A stretch of 64,000 nt of DNA from Sulfitobacter pontiacus (GTDB lineage: Bacteria; Pseudomonadota; Alphaproteobacteria; Rhodobacterales; Rhodobacteraceae), in the NCBI RefSeq assembly GCF_040790665.1, contig NZ_CP160850.1, positions 62,001 to 126,000 of the forward strand, in the 5' to 3' direction. Each line of letters opens with the position of its first letter. Within the stretch, counting starts at the first letter, position 1. Positions 15,484 through 24,463 of this stretch are shown here, piece after piece. The translations under genes were made by a program, and so were the position numbers. Under the pieces are notes generated by a model. That model was not told where the DNA came from, did no database searches, and was given only the letters and a program-made list of their open reading frames with translations.

Positions 15484-17511
15484 TCAGAACATCCGCGAGA
15501 TCGAGAATTTCACGTTGCGGCCCGGTGCCGTGCGGGTCGACAGATGCGGCGTATAGGTTTTGTCAAAAGCGTTCTCTAGCCCGACGCGGAACTGCGTATC
15601 CTTGAGGATACCGCTTTGCGGGACATAGGTGGCGCGCAGATTATGGACCCCAAATCCTGCCGAGGTCTCGCCGTCGTCTGTTACGGATGTGTTGCCCACG
15701 ACCTCCCAGCTCAGGTCAAGCTCTTTGCCGAATTTCTTGCCCACGGTGACCCGCAGACTGTCCGCAGGCAGCAACCGCCAGTCGCCGGAAGAGCCGCCCG
15801 GTTCATACTCCGTCCCGCGCACCACATTGGCATTCACGTCAAAGTAAAGACCGGTGTCCAACGCGTAAGAGGCTTCAAGCTCCAGCCCCGAGGTTTCGAC
15901 CCGGTCCAGCGCCGGTGCAGGCGGGCGTACCCCCGAGACCGAATAGCTGCTGACATCGGTCAAGGTGGTCTCGTAGTAGACACCCTTGATCGCGAATTGG
16001 TCCCCATTGCGGAACAGATCATGACGGTCAAACGAGGCGCCGATCTCGTATGTTTCGGCCTTCTCGGATGAGGTGATCGCGGCATCGGTGCCCAGATGGT
16101 CGATCATCGGCAGCCCTTCGGTGTAGGCAGCGCTGGTGAACAGCGCCAAACCATTCCCGAAGGCATAGCGCACCGACAACCCGCCCATCAGTGCGTTGTT
16201 GTCATAGGAGCCATCATTCGGGGCCGCTGATCCGGTGATCTTCGACGTCTCGTAGCGCAGCGCCGGTGTCACGGTCCATGCATCAGTGATGCGCATATCG
16301 TCCACCGCATAGACAGCGACGCGACGGTCCTTGCCGCCGGGGGCGTTGCTGGCATCAAGGCGTTCTTTGTGGATCAGTTCAAGCCCGGTCCGCAGATCAT
16401 GCGAGACAGCGCCCGAGGTGAACAGGCTTTGGTTTTTGAACGCCAGTTTCGTTGTTTGATACCGATGATCCGCATTCGCCAAGGCAAGAACACCGGCCCC
16501 TTGCGGGGTGCCTTCAAGGGGTGAGCTGCCCGAGACATAGCTTTGGTCGATCTGTTGGTCGGCGTAGGATAGCACGACATCAAGGTTCACCAGATCATTG
16601 TCAGCCGGGTTGAAGTTGTACTTGAGCACCGCGGTCGTAGACTCCGTATCGCGGTCAACGGTGCCAAAGGAATCCGCAGTGGTGGTGAAACTGTCAAAGG
16701 GCACGTCGCGGTCGCTTGCGGTGGTGTGCGACAGGCTGAAGGTCAGCGATTGATCGCGGTTCTGGCCAAAGCTGTATTTTGCCTTGATCAGTCCCGACGG
16801 CAGGGTGAAGGCGCTGTTACCGATAGTCGCCCCGTCACCATCCACCTGATCGTTCTGGTCGCGCCACGTGTAGTTCAGCAGAAACTCCATATCTTCGGTC
16901 GGTTGCCACGCCAGCACGCTGGAAGACGTGATGCCGTCGCCATTCGTGCTGAACTCCAGCGTTTGACCCAACACATAGCCAAGCTTACCATTCGTCAGGT
17001 CCGACGCGTCTTTCGTCTCAAGCCGGACGACACCGCCTACGATGCCGGATCCGTATTCAAAGCTGCCGACGGACCCGCGGATCACATCGACCGACTTGTA
17101 AAGGAACGGATCGGTGAACAGCTGGGTGCCGATCCGGTATAGCCGCTCTGCCCCGGTGGTGGCCCCGTCGATCTGCACGGCGACTTTGGAATCCGCACCG
17201 TAGATATCGTTCGCGCCGAAGCCGCGGATGTTGATGCCGGACCCTTGCGGGGTGGACCCGTTCACAAGGCTCACGCCGGGAACTGAATCGATCAGCTCTG
17301 CCACGGTGCCCGCCTGACGGTCGTCGATCTCCTCTTGGTCGACTGTGGTAATGGATACTGCCGTATCGGTCTGCACCTCGCGTTTGCTCTCGCCCAGAAC
17401 GAGCGTGCCTAGAAAGCCCTCCTGCGCGGCGAGGGGGAGCGGGGTGAGGGAAAGAAGTATCAGGCTTGTCGTGCCCCTCAATAGGGCACGGGTTCCAGCG
17501 GCTTTGGTCAT
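15484..17511 (-). CDS. hmuR: TonB-dependent haem/haemoglobin receptor HmuR
   Basis: A 675-residue outer-membrane receptor. The signal peptide ends at LAAQ near residue 30, followed by a TonB-box-like stretch (FLGTLVLGESKREV) and the plug domain (VAELIDSVPGVSLVNG; GINIRGFGANDIYG; VDVIRGSVGSFEYGSGIVGG). The remaining ~500 residues are the 22-strand barrel, ending in the terminal aromatic FSISRMF. Family similarity is to haemoglobin/transferrin receptors, and the adjacent hmuSTUV genes fix the substrate as haem. The start at 17511 has AAGGA 8 nt upstream; longer readings to 18327 run across hmuS and are not real. Confidence 0.93.
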   Translation of the reverse strand: MTKAAGTRALLRGTTSLILLSLTPLPLAAQEGFLGTLVLGESKREVQTDTAVSITTVDQEEIDDRQAGTVAELIDSVPGVSLVNGSTPQGSGINIRGFGANDIYGADSKVAVQIDGATTGAERLYRIGTQLFTDPFLYKSVDVIRGSVGSFEYGSGIVGGVVRLETKDASDLTNGKLGYVLGQTLEFSTNGDGITSSSVLAWQPTEDMEFLLNYTWRDQNDQVDGDGATIGNSAFTLPSGLIKAKYSFGQNRDQSLTFSLSHTTASDRDVPFDSFTTTADSFGTVDRDTESTTAVLKYNFNPADNDLVNLDVVLSYADQQIDQSYVSGSSPLEGTPQGAGVLALANADHRYQTTKLAFKNQSLFTSGAVSHDLRTGLELIHKERLDASNAPGGKDRRVAVYAVDDMRITDAWTVTPALRYETSKITGSAAPNDGSYDNNALMGGLSVRYAFGNGLALFTSAAYTEGLPMIDHLGTDAAITSSEKAETYEIGASFDRHDLFRNGDQFAIKGVYYETTLTDVSSYSVSGVRPPAPALDRVETSGLELEASYALDTGLYFDVNANVVRGTEYEPGGSSGDWRLLPADSLRVTVGKKFGKELDLSWEVVGNTSVTDDGETSAGFGVHNLRATYVPQSGILKDTQFRVGLENAFDKTYTPHLSTRTAPGRNVKFSISRMF

Positions 17512-17727
17512 CGAAGACATCCTTGCAAGCAATAGGTTTGACGGAATGCTTGCGAGGGGCTGGCGGTGAAAAAAGGGGCGTAGAGGGGGAGCGCTCTTGC
17601 GGGTTCTAAAAAGACCGACTAAAAGTGTCAACATTAAAGGGCAGGTTCTGATCTGCGCCTTTGCCAGCGGATGCCCGACGCGCGTCGCCAGCCCCCTCTC
17701 TTTTAATCTATATGGCGAAGGTGCTGC
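17512..17727. promoter_or_regulatory. Divergent hmuR/hmuS control region
   Basis: A 216-nt non-coding region between the receptor gene and hmuS. It holds a TTCTAAA element at 17604-17610, the sequence of an Irr (ICE) half-site, an AT-rich stretch at 17625-17640 and TTTTAATCTATAT at 17701-17713 that could provide the hmuS -10. GAAGGTGC before the hmuS ATG is its ribosome site. No complete Fur, RirA or Irr box could be identified by eye, although iron control is expected for this locus. Confidence 0.4.
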
Positions 17728-18783
17728 ATGACCCATTCCGTTCCCCCGACCCCCGAGGATATTCGCGCCTTCCGCGCCGACCACGCAAAGCTGCGCGAAC
17801 GTGATGTGGCCGACAAGCTCAGGATCAGTGAGGCGCAGTTGCTGGCGGCCTATACCGGCGATGGCGTGCGGCGTATCAATGCGCACCCCGACGAGATCAT
17901 GCGCGCCGCCCAGACTCTGGGCGAGGTTATGGCGCTGACCCGCAACCCGTCCTGCGTGCACGAAAAGGTCGGCACCTATGATAACTATCACCCCGGTCCC
18001 CATGCATCGATGATCCTCGCCGATGACATCGACCTGCGCCTCTTTCCCAGCCGGTGGCATCATGCCTTTGCCGTAGAGAAGCAGACGGACGCCGGTACGC
18101 GCCGCAGCCTGCAGGTGTTCGATGCGGCGGGGGATGCGGTACATAAGATTTTTCTGCGCGACGGGTCCGATGTGGCGGCCTTTGATCGCGCCAAAGCGGG
18201 GCTGACGCTGGAAGATCAATCCCCCACCCTTGACGTGGTACCGCGCGAACCTGACGAGGTGCCGAAATCCGATCTGTCGAAGCTGGACATCCTGCGAAAG
18301 GAATGGGCGCGGCTGACCGACACGCATCAGTTCTTGCGCCTGACCTCCAAGCTCAAGATGAACCGGTTAGGGGCCTACCGCATCGCGGGCGAGCCCTTTG
18401 CACGCGCTTTGCAGCCTTCTGCTGTCGATGCCATGCTGCATCAGGTGGTCGCGCAAGAGCTTGAGATCATGGTCTTTGCCGGCAATCGCGGGTGTATCCA
18501 GATCCATTCGGGCCCCATCACCACGCTGAAATCCATGGGTCCGTGGCAGAATGTGCTGGACCCCCGCTTTAACCTGCATCTGCGGCTTGATCACATCGCC
18601 GAGGTCTGGGCCGTCGACAAGCCCACGCAACGCGGCCCCGCTGTTTCGGTCGAGGCTTTCAACAAGGACGGGGGGCTTATCCTTCAGGTCTTTGGCGTCG
18701 GCAAGGAAGGGCGCGATTGTCGTCCCGCATGGGGCAAGCTTGTCGCGGGGCTGGAGAGCCTGACTGTCGAGGTGCCCGCATGA
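17728..18783 (+). CDS. hmuS: Haem-degrading/haem-trafficking protein HmuS
   Basis: A 351-residue cytoplasmic protein of the HemS/ChuS family with two tandem repeats (about 40-165 and 200-345). The second repeat has VFAGNRGCIQIHSGPI and GPWQNVLDPRFNLHLRLDHI, and the first has NPSCVHEKVGTYDNYHPGPHASMI, text characteristic of the family. Members accept imported haem and either deliver it or break the ring to release iron. Length fits the family (about 345). The 3' end overlaps hmuT as ATGA, so hmuSTUV is one operon. Confidence 0.95.
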   Translation: MTHSVPPTPEDIRAFRADHAKLRERDVADKLRISEAQLLAAYTGDGVRRINAHPDEIMRAAQTLGEVMALTRNPSCVHEKVGTYDNYHPGPHASMILADDIDLRLFPSRWHHAFAVEKQTDAGTRRSLQVFDAAGDAVHKIFLRDGSDVAAFDRAKAGLTLEDQSPTLDVVPREPDEVPKSDLSKLDILRKEWARLTDTHQFLRLTSKLKMNRLGAYRIAGEPFARALQPSAVDAMLHQVVAQELEIMVFAGNRGCIQIHSGPITTLKSMGPWQNVLDPRFNLHLRLDHIAEVWAVDKPTQRGPAVSVEAFNKDGGLILQVFGVGKEGRDCRPAWGKLVAGLESLTVEVPA

Positions 18784-19640
18784 TCCGCGCTTTCACGACC
18801 GCTATCAGCGTCGCGGCGCTTGGCCTGATCACAGTACTGCCCGCCACGGCACAGGAACCCACAGGGGGCGTCGTATCCATCGGCGGCGCGGTGACAGAGA
18901 TCGTCTTTGCCCTCGGCGCGCAGGACCAGCTGGTTGCGCGGGATACGACCTCTAGCTATCCGCCTGAAGCCGCTGCCTTGCCGGACGTGGGCTATATGCG
19001 CGCGCTCTCGCCCGAAGGGGTGCTGGCCACAGGCCCCAAGCTGATCATCGCCGAGGAAGGTGCCGGACCGCCAGAAACAATCGAGGTGCTTGAGCAGGCG
19101 CATATCCCCTTTGTCACCGTCCCTGATGACTATACCGCCGAAGGGGGCAGCGCCAAGATACGCGCCGTCGGGCAGGCGCTTGGGAAAGGCCCGCAGGCCG
19201 AAGCGCTGGCTGCTGAATTGCAGCAAAAGCTGGCAGCTGTATCCCGCGCGACGCAAGACCGAGCGGAGGCAGAGCGCAAGCGCGTGATGTTCATCCTCAG
19301 CACCCAAGGCGGGCGGATCATGGCGTCGGGCACGGATACGGCAGCGGCTTCGATGATAGAGCTGGCTGGCGCGGTCAATGCGGTCACGGGGTTTGCGGGC
19401 TACAAACCCATCACGGACGAAGCCGTGCTGGCTGCAGCGCCCGATGTGCTGGTGATGATGGCGCGTGAAGGCGATCACAACAGCACCGAGGCAGAGCTTT
19501 TCGCGATGCCTGCCATATCCGTCACCCCTGCGGCGAACAGCCGATCGGTGGTGCGGATGGACGGGCTTTATCTGCTGGGGTTCGGGCCGCGCACGGCAGA
19601 TGCGGTCACCGATCTGCACGCCGCGCTTTACGCCGACTGA
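18780..19640 (+). CDS. hmuT: Periplasmic haem-binding protein HmuT
   Basis: A 286-residue ABC-type haem-binding protein. The signal peptide ends near ATAQ at residue 25, and the class III binding-protein fold follows (VVSIGGAVTEIVFALGAQDQLVARDTTS; then the second lobe from about 165). DVLVMMAREGDHNS and the C-terminal LLGFGPRTADAV stretch match the family. The ATG at 18780 sits in the hmuS stop (ATGA); upstream readings add no signal sequence. It hands haem from HmuR to HmuUV. Confidence 0.95.
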   Translation: MIRAFTTAISVAALGLITVLPATAQEPTGGVVSIGGAVTEIVFALGAQDQLVARDTTSSYPPEAAALPDVGYMRALSPEGVLATGPKLIIAEEGAGPPETIEVLEQAHIPFVTVPDDYTAEGGSAKIRAVGQALGKGPQAEALAAELQQKLAAVSRATQDRAEAERKRVMFILSTQGGRIMASGTDTAAASMIELAGAVNAVTGFAGYKPITDEAVLAAAPDVLVMMAREGDHNSTEAELFAMPAISVTPAANSRSVVRMDGLYLLGFGPRTADAVTDLHAALYAD

Positions 19641-19644
19641 TCCG

Positions 19645-20709
19645 ATGACAGCACTTGCAGATTTCGCCCCGCCCCGCGACCGCCGTCGTGCCGCGCGCAA
19701 GGCGCATCTATGGCTGGCGGCTGTTCTGGCAGTCGCCGCCATCAGCAGCCTTGCGATCGGGGCGTCGGGCACATCGCTGTGGCACGCCCTGTTCAAGATC
19801 GTGACCGGTGCGCCGCTGACGCAGCTTGAACGCGTGGTGCTTTGGGATATCCGTTTGCCGCGGCTGATCATGGGCATCTGTGTCGGGGCCGCGCTGGCCG
19901 TGTCAGGCGCGGTGATGCAGGGGCTGTTTCGCAACCCGCTCGCGGATCCGGGTCTGCTTGGGGTAAGCGCGGGTGCCGGATTGGGCGCGATCGTGGCAAT
20001 CGTTCTGGGCGGGCTGTTGCCGGTGGCTGTTCTCACCGTGGCGGGCTTTTGGCTGATCCCGCTGGCTGCCTTTCTGGGCGGATGGGCGGCAACCTTGCTG
20101 CTATATCGCGTGTCGACTCGGCGCGGGCGCACCTCTGTCGCGACGATGCTGCTGGCGGGGATTGCCTTGGGCGCGCTGACAGGGGCCTTGGGCGGGCTGT
20201 TGATCTATTTCGCCGATGACACGCAGTTGCGCGATCTGACGTTCTGGGGGCTCGGCTCGCTTGCCGGTGCCACATGGACCAAAGTCGCCATCGCGGGGCC
20301 GCTGATCCTTCTGGCGACGGGTGTAGCCATGCGCTTGGGCGGCGGGCTAAATGCGCTCGCCTTCGGGGAGGCAACAGCCGCGCATATGGGGGTGCCGGTG
20401 CAGCGGGTAAAGCATACCGCCATCCTCACGGTCGCGGCCGCCACCGGTGCCGCGGTCGCCATGTCCGGCGGGATCGGTTTTGTCGGGATCGTCGTGCCCC
20501 ATCTGTTGCGTCTTGCCACGGGGCCCGATCACGAACCCTTGCTCGTGAACGCTGCACTGCTGGGGGCCACGCTGTTGCTGACCGCCGACATCATCAGCCG
20601 CGTGATTATTGCGCCGGCGGAACTGCCCATCGGGTTGATCACCGCCATTCTGGGCGCACCAGTGTTTTTCTGGATTCTGCTACGGCGCCGTGGGCTGGTG
20701 GACCTGTGA
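19645..20709 (+). CDS. hmuU: Haem ABC transporter permease HmuU
   Basis: A 354-residue FecCD-family permease with about ten membrane helices. Diagnostic segments include RLPRLIMGICVGAALAVSGA, MQGLFRNPLADPGLLGVSAG and the C-terminal GGIGFVGIVVPHLLRLATGP, the region that contacts the ATPase. The start lies 4 nt after hmuT, and the stop shares a base with the hmuV start (TGATG). A homodimer with HmuV forms the inner-membrane haem importer. Confidence 0.96.
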   Translation: MTALADFAPPRDRRRAARKAHLWLAAVLAVAAISSLAIGASGTSLWHALFKIVTGAPLTQLERVVLWDIRLPRLIMGICVGAALAVSGAVMQGLFRNPLADPGLLGVSAGAGLGAIVAIVLGGLLPVAVLTVAGFWLIPLAAFLGGWAATLLLYRVSTRRGRTSVATMLLAGIALGALTGALGGLLIYFADDTQLRDLTFWGLGSLAGATWTKVAIAGPLILLATGVAMRLGGGLNALAFGEATAAHMGVPVQRVKHTAILTVAAATGAAVAMSGGIGFVGIVVPHLLRLATGPDHEPLLVNAALLGATLLLTADIISRVIIAPAELPIGLITAILGAPVFFWILLRRRGLVDL

Positions 20710-21497
20710 TGCTGCGCGCCTGCGATATTGTTGCCCGTATCGGCAAGAAAGAGATTCTGCACGGGGTCGATTTCACCGCCAATGCCGGCGCGCTCACAGC
20801 GATTGTCGGGCCCAACGGGTCGGGCAAATCGACACTGCTTAGGGCGATCACGGCCGAGGTCGACTTCACCGGCCGCGTTCTGCTGAATGGCGAAAACGTC
20901 GCCGATCTGCACCCGTGGGAGCTTGCTGCGATGCGCGCGGTGCTGCCGCAGTCAGCAACCCTTGCGTTCCCCTTTACCGTGGCCGAGGTCGTGCGCATGG
21001 GGCTACGCCGCGGCATATCGGGACACCGCGACGATATCCCCGCCCGCGCCCTGAATGCCGTGGGGTTAGAGGGCTACGCAGACAAGCTTTATCAAGAGCT
21101 TTCGGGCGGAGAGCAGCAACGCACGCAGCTGGCCCGCGTGCTCTGTCAGGTTTGGCATCCGGTGCAGAACGGCTTGCCCCGTTGGTTGCTGCTGGACGAA
21201 CCTGTTGCCAGTCTGGATATCGGCCATCAGCTTATGGTGATGCGGCTTCTCAAGGATTTCGCCAATCGCGGCGGCGGCGTGGTCGCGGTCATGCATGATC
21301 TGAACCTGTCGGCCATGTTCGCCGATCACATGGCGATGATCAAAGACGGCCAGATCCTGAAACACGGCGCGCCCGCCGACGTGATGCAAAACGCCATACT
21401 GTCCCAAGCCTATGGGTGCACCCTGACCGTCAATACGCCCGCCGCAGCCGGTCAAAGCTATATCCTGCCACACGTCGCGCAGGAGCGTATGGGGTAG
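20709..21497 (+). CDS. hmuV: Haem ABC transporter ATP-binding protein HmuV
   Basis: A 262-residue ABC ATPase. Walker A is GPNGSGKST (residues about 38-46), the signature is LSGGEQQR, Walker B is WLLLDEP, and the switch His is in AVMHDLNLS. It energises haem import through HmuU. This is the last gene of hmuSTUV; no tonB, exbB or exbD is in the window, so energy for HmuR must come from genes elsewhere. Confidence 0.96.
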   Translation: MLRACDIVARIGKKEILHGVDFTANAGALTAIVGPNGSGKSTLLRAITAEVDFTGRVLLNGENVADLHPWELAAMRAVLPQSATLAFPFTVAEVVRMGLRRGISGHRDDIPARALNAVGLEGYADKLYQELSGGEQQRTQLARVLCQVWHPVQNGLPRWLLLDEPVASLDIGHQLMVMRLLKDFANRGGGVVAVMHDLNLSAMFADHMAMIKDGQILKHGAPADVMQNAILSQAYGCTLTVNTPAAAGQSYILPHVAQERMG

Positions 21498-21531
21498 GTG
21501 CGGGCACCACGCCAGCGCGCTGACATATATA

Positions 21532-21615
21532 TCGGTTGACGTATGAGCTTCGACAGAATGACGTAAATGTGACACTACACCTAGACACCAGCGTCTGACG
21601 GTCTATGTCAACCGA
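21532..21615. repeat. Long-spaced inverted repeat before the HWE kinase
   Basis: TCGGTTGAC (21532-21540) and GTCAACCGA (21607-21615) are perfect 9-bp arms 66 nt apart in the 147-nt gap after hmuV. The second arm ends 29 nt before the kinase start codon. They could be paired regulator half-sites or the base of an RNA stem in the kinase leader. The rest of the gap shows no other feature. Confidence 0.4.
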
Positions 21616-21644
21616 CACACCACACCAATCACCCAGGACAGACC

Positions 21645-22745
21645 ATGCCGACACAGCCCACCGATAAGATGGCGACAGAGCTTTTGCATGTGCAAGAGGA
21701 GCTGGCGGCAAAGAATGTTGACGCGGATGCGCCGAAGAAACAGGCGCAGCGGGCGTCGCATCGGTTGAACTTCCTCGAAGCGATGATGGAGACAGTGCCC
21801 GTCGGGGTCGTCATGGCCGATGCCGAAGGCAAGATTATCTACGGCAACAGCCACGTCGAAAAGATGGTGCGCCACCCTGTGTTGCATTCGGACGACGTGA
21901 ACGCCTATGGCGAATGGGTATCGTACCACGCTGATGGGTCCCGTGTACAAAGCCACGAGTACCCTTTGGCGCGGGTGATCCAGAACCGCGAGGACCATGT
22001 CGAGATCGACGTGGATTATCAGCGCGGCGACGGCACCCGCTTTTGGATGCGGATCATCGGCGAGCCGGTGCTCGACGGCGAGGGGGAGCGGATCGGGGCG
22101 ACCGTCGCCCTGATCGACATCGACGAAGAACGCCGCTTGCGCGAGGCGCAGAACATCCTGATTGCCGAGTTGAACCACCGTGTGAAGAACGCATTTAGCG
22201 TGGTGAAATCCATCGTCAGCCAGTCCTTGCGCAAGATGAGCATTCAACGCGGTATCCGCGAAACGATTGACCAACGGCTTAACGCCTATGCGACGGCCCA
22301 CTCCAAACTGGTGGGCACCACTTGGGACCGTGCTGCGATTGGTGCCGTGGCTGCCGATGTGCTCGACCCTATAGGCGGCGGTCGGATCACGTTGAAAGGG
22401 CCGGAGGTAGAGGTGCCATCGCGCCAGGCGCTGTCCTTGTCGATGGCATTTTACGAACTGGCAACAAACGCGATGAAATACGGCGCCCTGTCGGTTCCTG
22501 ACGGTGTTGTGAATTTATCTTGGGAACAAGGAAGTGCCGCCGAGGGTTCCCCCCTTGAACTCCACTGGGTGGAACAAGGCGGCCCTGCCGCCGAGAAACC
22601 CAGCGAGACAGGTTTTGGTAGCTTCATCACAGGGCGTGCCCTCGAGGCGGAAACAGGCGGGAAAATCGATACGGTTTTCGGGCCAGATGGATATGAATGG
22701 CATTTGAAGATGCCGCAACAGACGGAAGAGCAGGCAGTAGAATGA
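21645..22745 (+). CDS. PAS-domain HWE-family sensor histidine kinase
   Basis: A 366-residue soluble kinase with no membrane segment. A short coiled coil (residues 10-40) precedes a PAS domain (about 42-165; FLEAMMETVPVGVVMADAEGKIIYGNS). The phosphoacceptor is His178 in AELNHRVKN, the N box is ELATNAMKYGAL (about 271-282), and the HWE signature WVEQGGP (Trp308, Glu310) is present with a G box GFGSFI. HWE kinases are common in alphaproteobacteria in light, redox and general-stress pathways. The response regulator overlaps its stop codon and is its likely partner. Confidence 0.92.
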   Translation: MPTQPTDKMATELLHVQEELAAKNVDADAPKKQAQRASHRLNFLEAMMETVPVGVVMADAEGKIIYGNSHVEKMVRHPVLHSDDVNAYGEWVSYHADGSRVQSHEYPLARVIQNREDHVEIDVDYQRGDGTRFWMRIIGEPVLDGEGERIGATVALIDIDEERRLREAQNILIAELNHRVKNAFSVVKSIVSQSLRKMSIQRGIRETIDQRLNAYATAHSKLVGTTWDRAAIGAVAADVLDPIGGGRITLKGPEVEVPSRQALSLSMAFYELATNAMKYGALSVPDGVVNLSWEQGSAAEGSPLELHWVEQGGPAAEKPSETGFGSFITGRALEAETGGKIDTVFGPDGYEWHLKMPQQTEEQAVE

Positions 22746-23116
22746 CAAACCAACCTCAGAATATTTTCATCGTCGAAGATGAGGTCGTGGTCGCATTCGA
22801 GATGTCCGACCTGCTGGAAGACATCGGCTTTAACGTCGTAGGCCCCAGTATCCATCTGGAAGACGCCAAGGAAAAAGCGCGCGACGGGGATATTGATATC
22901 GCCTTTCTTGACGTGAACCTTGGGCGCAACAAGACATCGAAACCCGTCGCGGATATTCTGCGCGAACGGGGTATCCCTTTTGTGTTCATCACCGCATATG
23001 ACGCCGACCAGATCAGCTTTCTCGGGCCGGATGATCGTGTCGTGAAGAAGCCCGTGAGCAGCCAGAAGCTGATTGAGACGCTGCGCCGTGTCTACCCAAG
23101 CCTAGAGACCGAGTAA
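22742..23116 (+). CDS. Single-domain response regulator
   Basis: A 124-residue receiver with no output domain. The acidic pair is in FIVEDEVVV, the phosphorylated Asp57 in AFLDVNLG, Thr in FITAYD and Lys in VVKKP, so all catalytic residues are present. The ATG at 22742 forms ATGA with the kinase stop codon. It could act as a phosphate sink or relay (as in the PhyR/EcfG wiring of many alphaproteobacteria) or bind a target protein; no sigma or anti-sigma gene is adjacent. Confidence 0.92.
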   Translation: MTNQPQNIFIVEDEVVVAFEMSDLLEDIGFNVVGPSIHLEDAKEKARDGDIDIAFLDVNLGRNKTSKPVADILRERGIPFVFITAYDADQISFLGPDDRVVKKPVSSQKLIETLRRVYPSLETE

Positions 23117-23150
23117 GCTCAGACAGGAAACCCCGCAGGCAAAATCCCGC

Positions 23151-23170
23151 GCGCCGCGACACTGCGGCGC
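23151..23170. terminator. GC-rich hairpin after the response regulator
   Basis: GCGCCGC-GACACT-GCGGCGC forms a perfect 7-bp stem 35 nt after the response-regulator stop. It is followed by a second possible stem (GGGCA / TGCCC) but no T run. A terminator insulating the LexA-regulated operon is plausible. Confidence 0.4.
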
Positions 23171-23192
23171 AGGGCAGGGCTGCTTTGCCCCC

Positions 23193-23228
23193 GTGACATC
23201 GGCCAGATGTGAACATATAGTGAACACA
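23193..23228 (+). promoter_or_regulatory. LexA (SOS) box on a leaderless promoter
   Basis: GAAC-ATATAGT-GAAC at 23211-23225 is, on the other strand, an exact GTTC-N7-GTTC, the direct-repeat LexA site of alphaproteobacteria. It covers a TATAGT -10 (23216-23221) that is 17 nt from a GTGACA -35 (23193-23198). Transcription would be expected to begin at or within a base or two of the ATG at 23228, so the message appears leaderless. Consistent with this, there is no ribosome site before the ATG. Confidence 0.8.
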
Positions 23229-24463
23229 TGGCTAAGCAATCTGTAGAGCAAAAACTGGCAATCCTGAGCGACGCGGCGAAATATGATGCGTCTTGCGCCT
23301 CTTCGGGGTCGACGAAACGCGACTCGCGCGATGGCAAGGGCGTGGGGTCGAACGAGGGGTCGGGCATCTGTCATGCCTATGCGCCGGACGGGCGCTGTAT
23401 ATCACTCCTGAAAATTCTGATGACGAATTTCTGCATTTATGATTGCAGCTATTGCATCAACCGTGCCTCGTCCAATGTCACTAGGGCGCGGTTTAGTGTC
23501 GATGAAGTGGTGAAGCTGACCATCGAATTCTACCGCCGCAATTATATCGAAGGGCTGTTTTTGTCTTCGGGCGTGATCAAATCGCCCGATGCGACGATGT
23601 CGGACATGGTGCAGATCGCGCGCAAGCTGCGCCACGAAGAGAATTTTCGCGGCTATATTCACCTGAAAACCATCCCCGACGCCGCGCCAGAGTTGATCGC
23701 CGAAGCGGGGCTGCTGGCAGACCGGCTGTCGATCAACGTCGAGCTGCCCACCGATGCCGCCGTTCAGCAATATGCGCCCGAAAAGAAGCCCGACCAGATC
23801 CGCAAAGCGATGGCCGATTTCCGGCTGCGTAAAGAGGTGTCGAAAGACACATCCCACACCGGCAAGCGCCCACCACGCTTTGCGCCTGCGGGGCAATCGA
23901 CGCAGATGATCATCGGGGCGGATGGGTCGAATGATGCGGCCATTCTGGGCCAGTCCACACGACTCTATTCCAGCTACAAGCTCAAGCGCGTGTATTATTC
24001 TGCTTTCTCACCGATCCCTGACAGTTCGGCCAAGTTGCCGCTGATCCGGCCGCCCTTGCAACGCGAACACAGGCTCTATCAGGCGGATTGGCTGCTGCGG
24101 TTCTATGACTTCCAGCTGGACGAGATTACATCCGTCACCGCGGACGGGAACCTTGATCTTGAGGTCGACCCGAAACTGGCTTGGGCGCTGGTGCACCGCG
24201 CGGTGTTCCCGCTGGATGTGAACCGCGCCACCCGCGAGATGCTGCTGCGGGTGCCAGGGTTCGGAGTGAAGACCGTGAACCGCATCCTGTCCACCCGCCG
24301 CCATCGCACCCTGCGCTACGAGGATCTGATCCGCATGGGCGCATCTATGAAAAAGGCGCGCAGCTTTGTCACTGCGGGGGGCTGGTCCCCCGGCGGGCTG
24401 ACCGACAGTATTGATCTGCGCGCGCGGTTTGCGCCGCCGCCTGAACAGTTGACCCTGTTCTGA
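23228..24463 (+). CDS. UDG-linked radical SAM protein, putative DNA modification/repair
   Basis: A 411-residue radical SAM protein of the family that is genetically linked to uracil-DNA glycosylase-like proteins (TIGR03916 type). The iron-sulphur motif is Cys69-x3-Cys73-x2-Cys76 (NFCIYDCSYC), and FLSSGVIKSPD and LSINVELPTD are family text. The C-terminus (about 320-360) has a helix-hairpin-helix motif, VNRATREMLLRVPGFGVKT, typical of DNA contact. The reaction is not established. It overlaps the next gene by one base and both follow a LexA box, so a role in DNA damage tolerance or repair is well supported. Confidence 0.9.
   Translation: MAKQSVEQKLAILSDAAKYDASCASSGSTKRDSRDGKGVGSNEGSGICHAYAPDGRCISLLKILMTNFCIYDCSYCINRASSNVTRARFSVDEVVKLTIEFYRRNYIEGLFLSSGVIKSPDATMSDMVQIARKLRHEENFRGYIHLKTIPDAAPELIAEAGLLADRLSINVELPTDAAVQQYAPEKKPDQIRKAMADFRLRKEVSKDTSHTGKRPPRFAPAGQSTQMIIGADGSNDAAILGQSTRLYSSYKLKRVYYSAFSPIPDSSAKLPLIRPPLQREHRLYQADWLLRFYDFQLDEITSVTADGNLDLEVDPKLAWALVHRAVFPLDVNRATREMLLRVPGFGVKTVNRILSTRRHRTLRYEDLIRMGASMKKARSFVTAGGWSPGGLTDSIDLRARFAPPPEQLTLF

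Noticed and set aside
17604..17610. TTCTAAA as an Irr (ICE) box upstream of hmuR
   Set aside because: Only one half-site is present; the partner TTTAGAA is missing at the required spacing.
15484..18327. A 947-codon reading of the haem receptor gene
   Set aside because: The upstream 270 codons run antisense through hmuS and have no ribosome site; the receptor's signal peptide starts at 17511.
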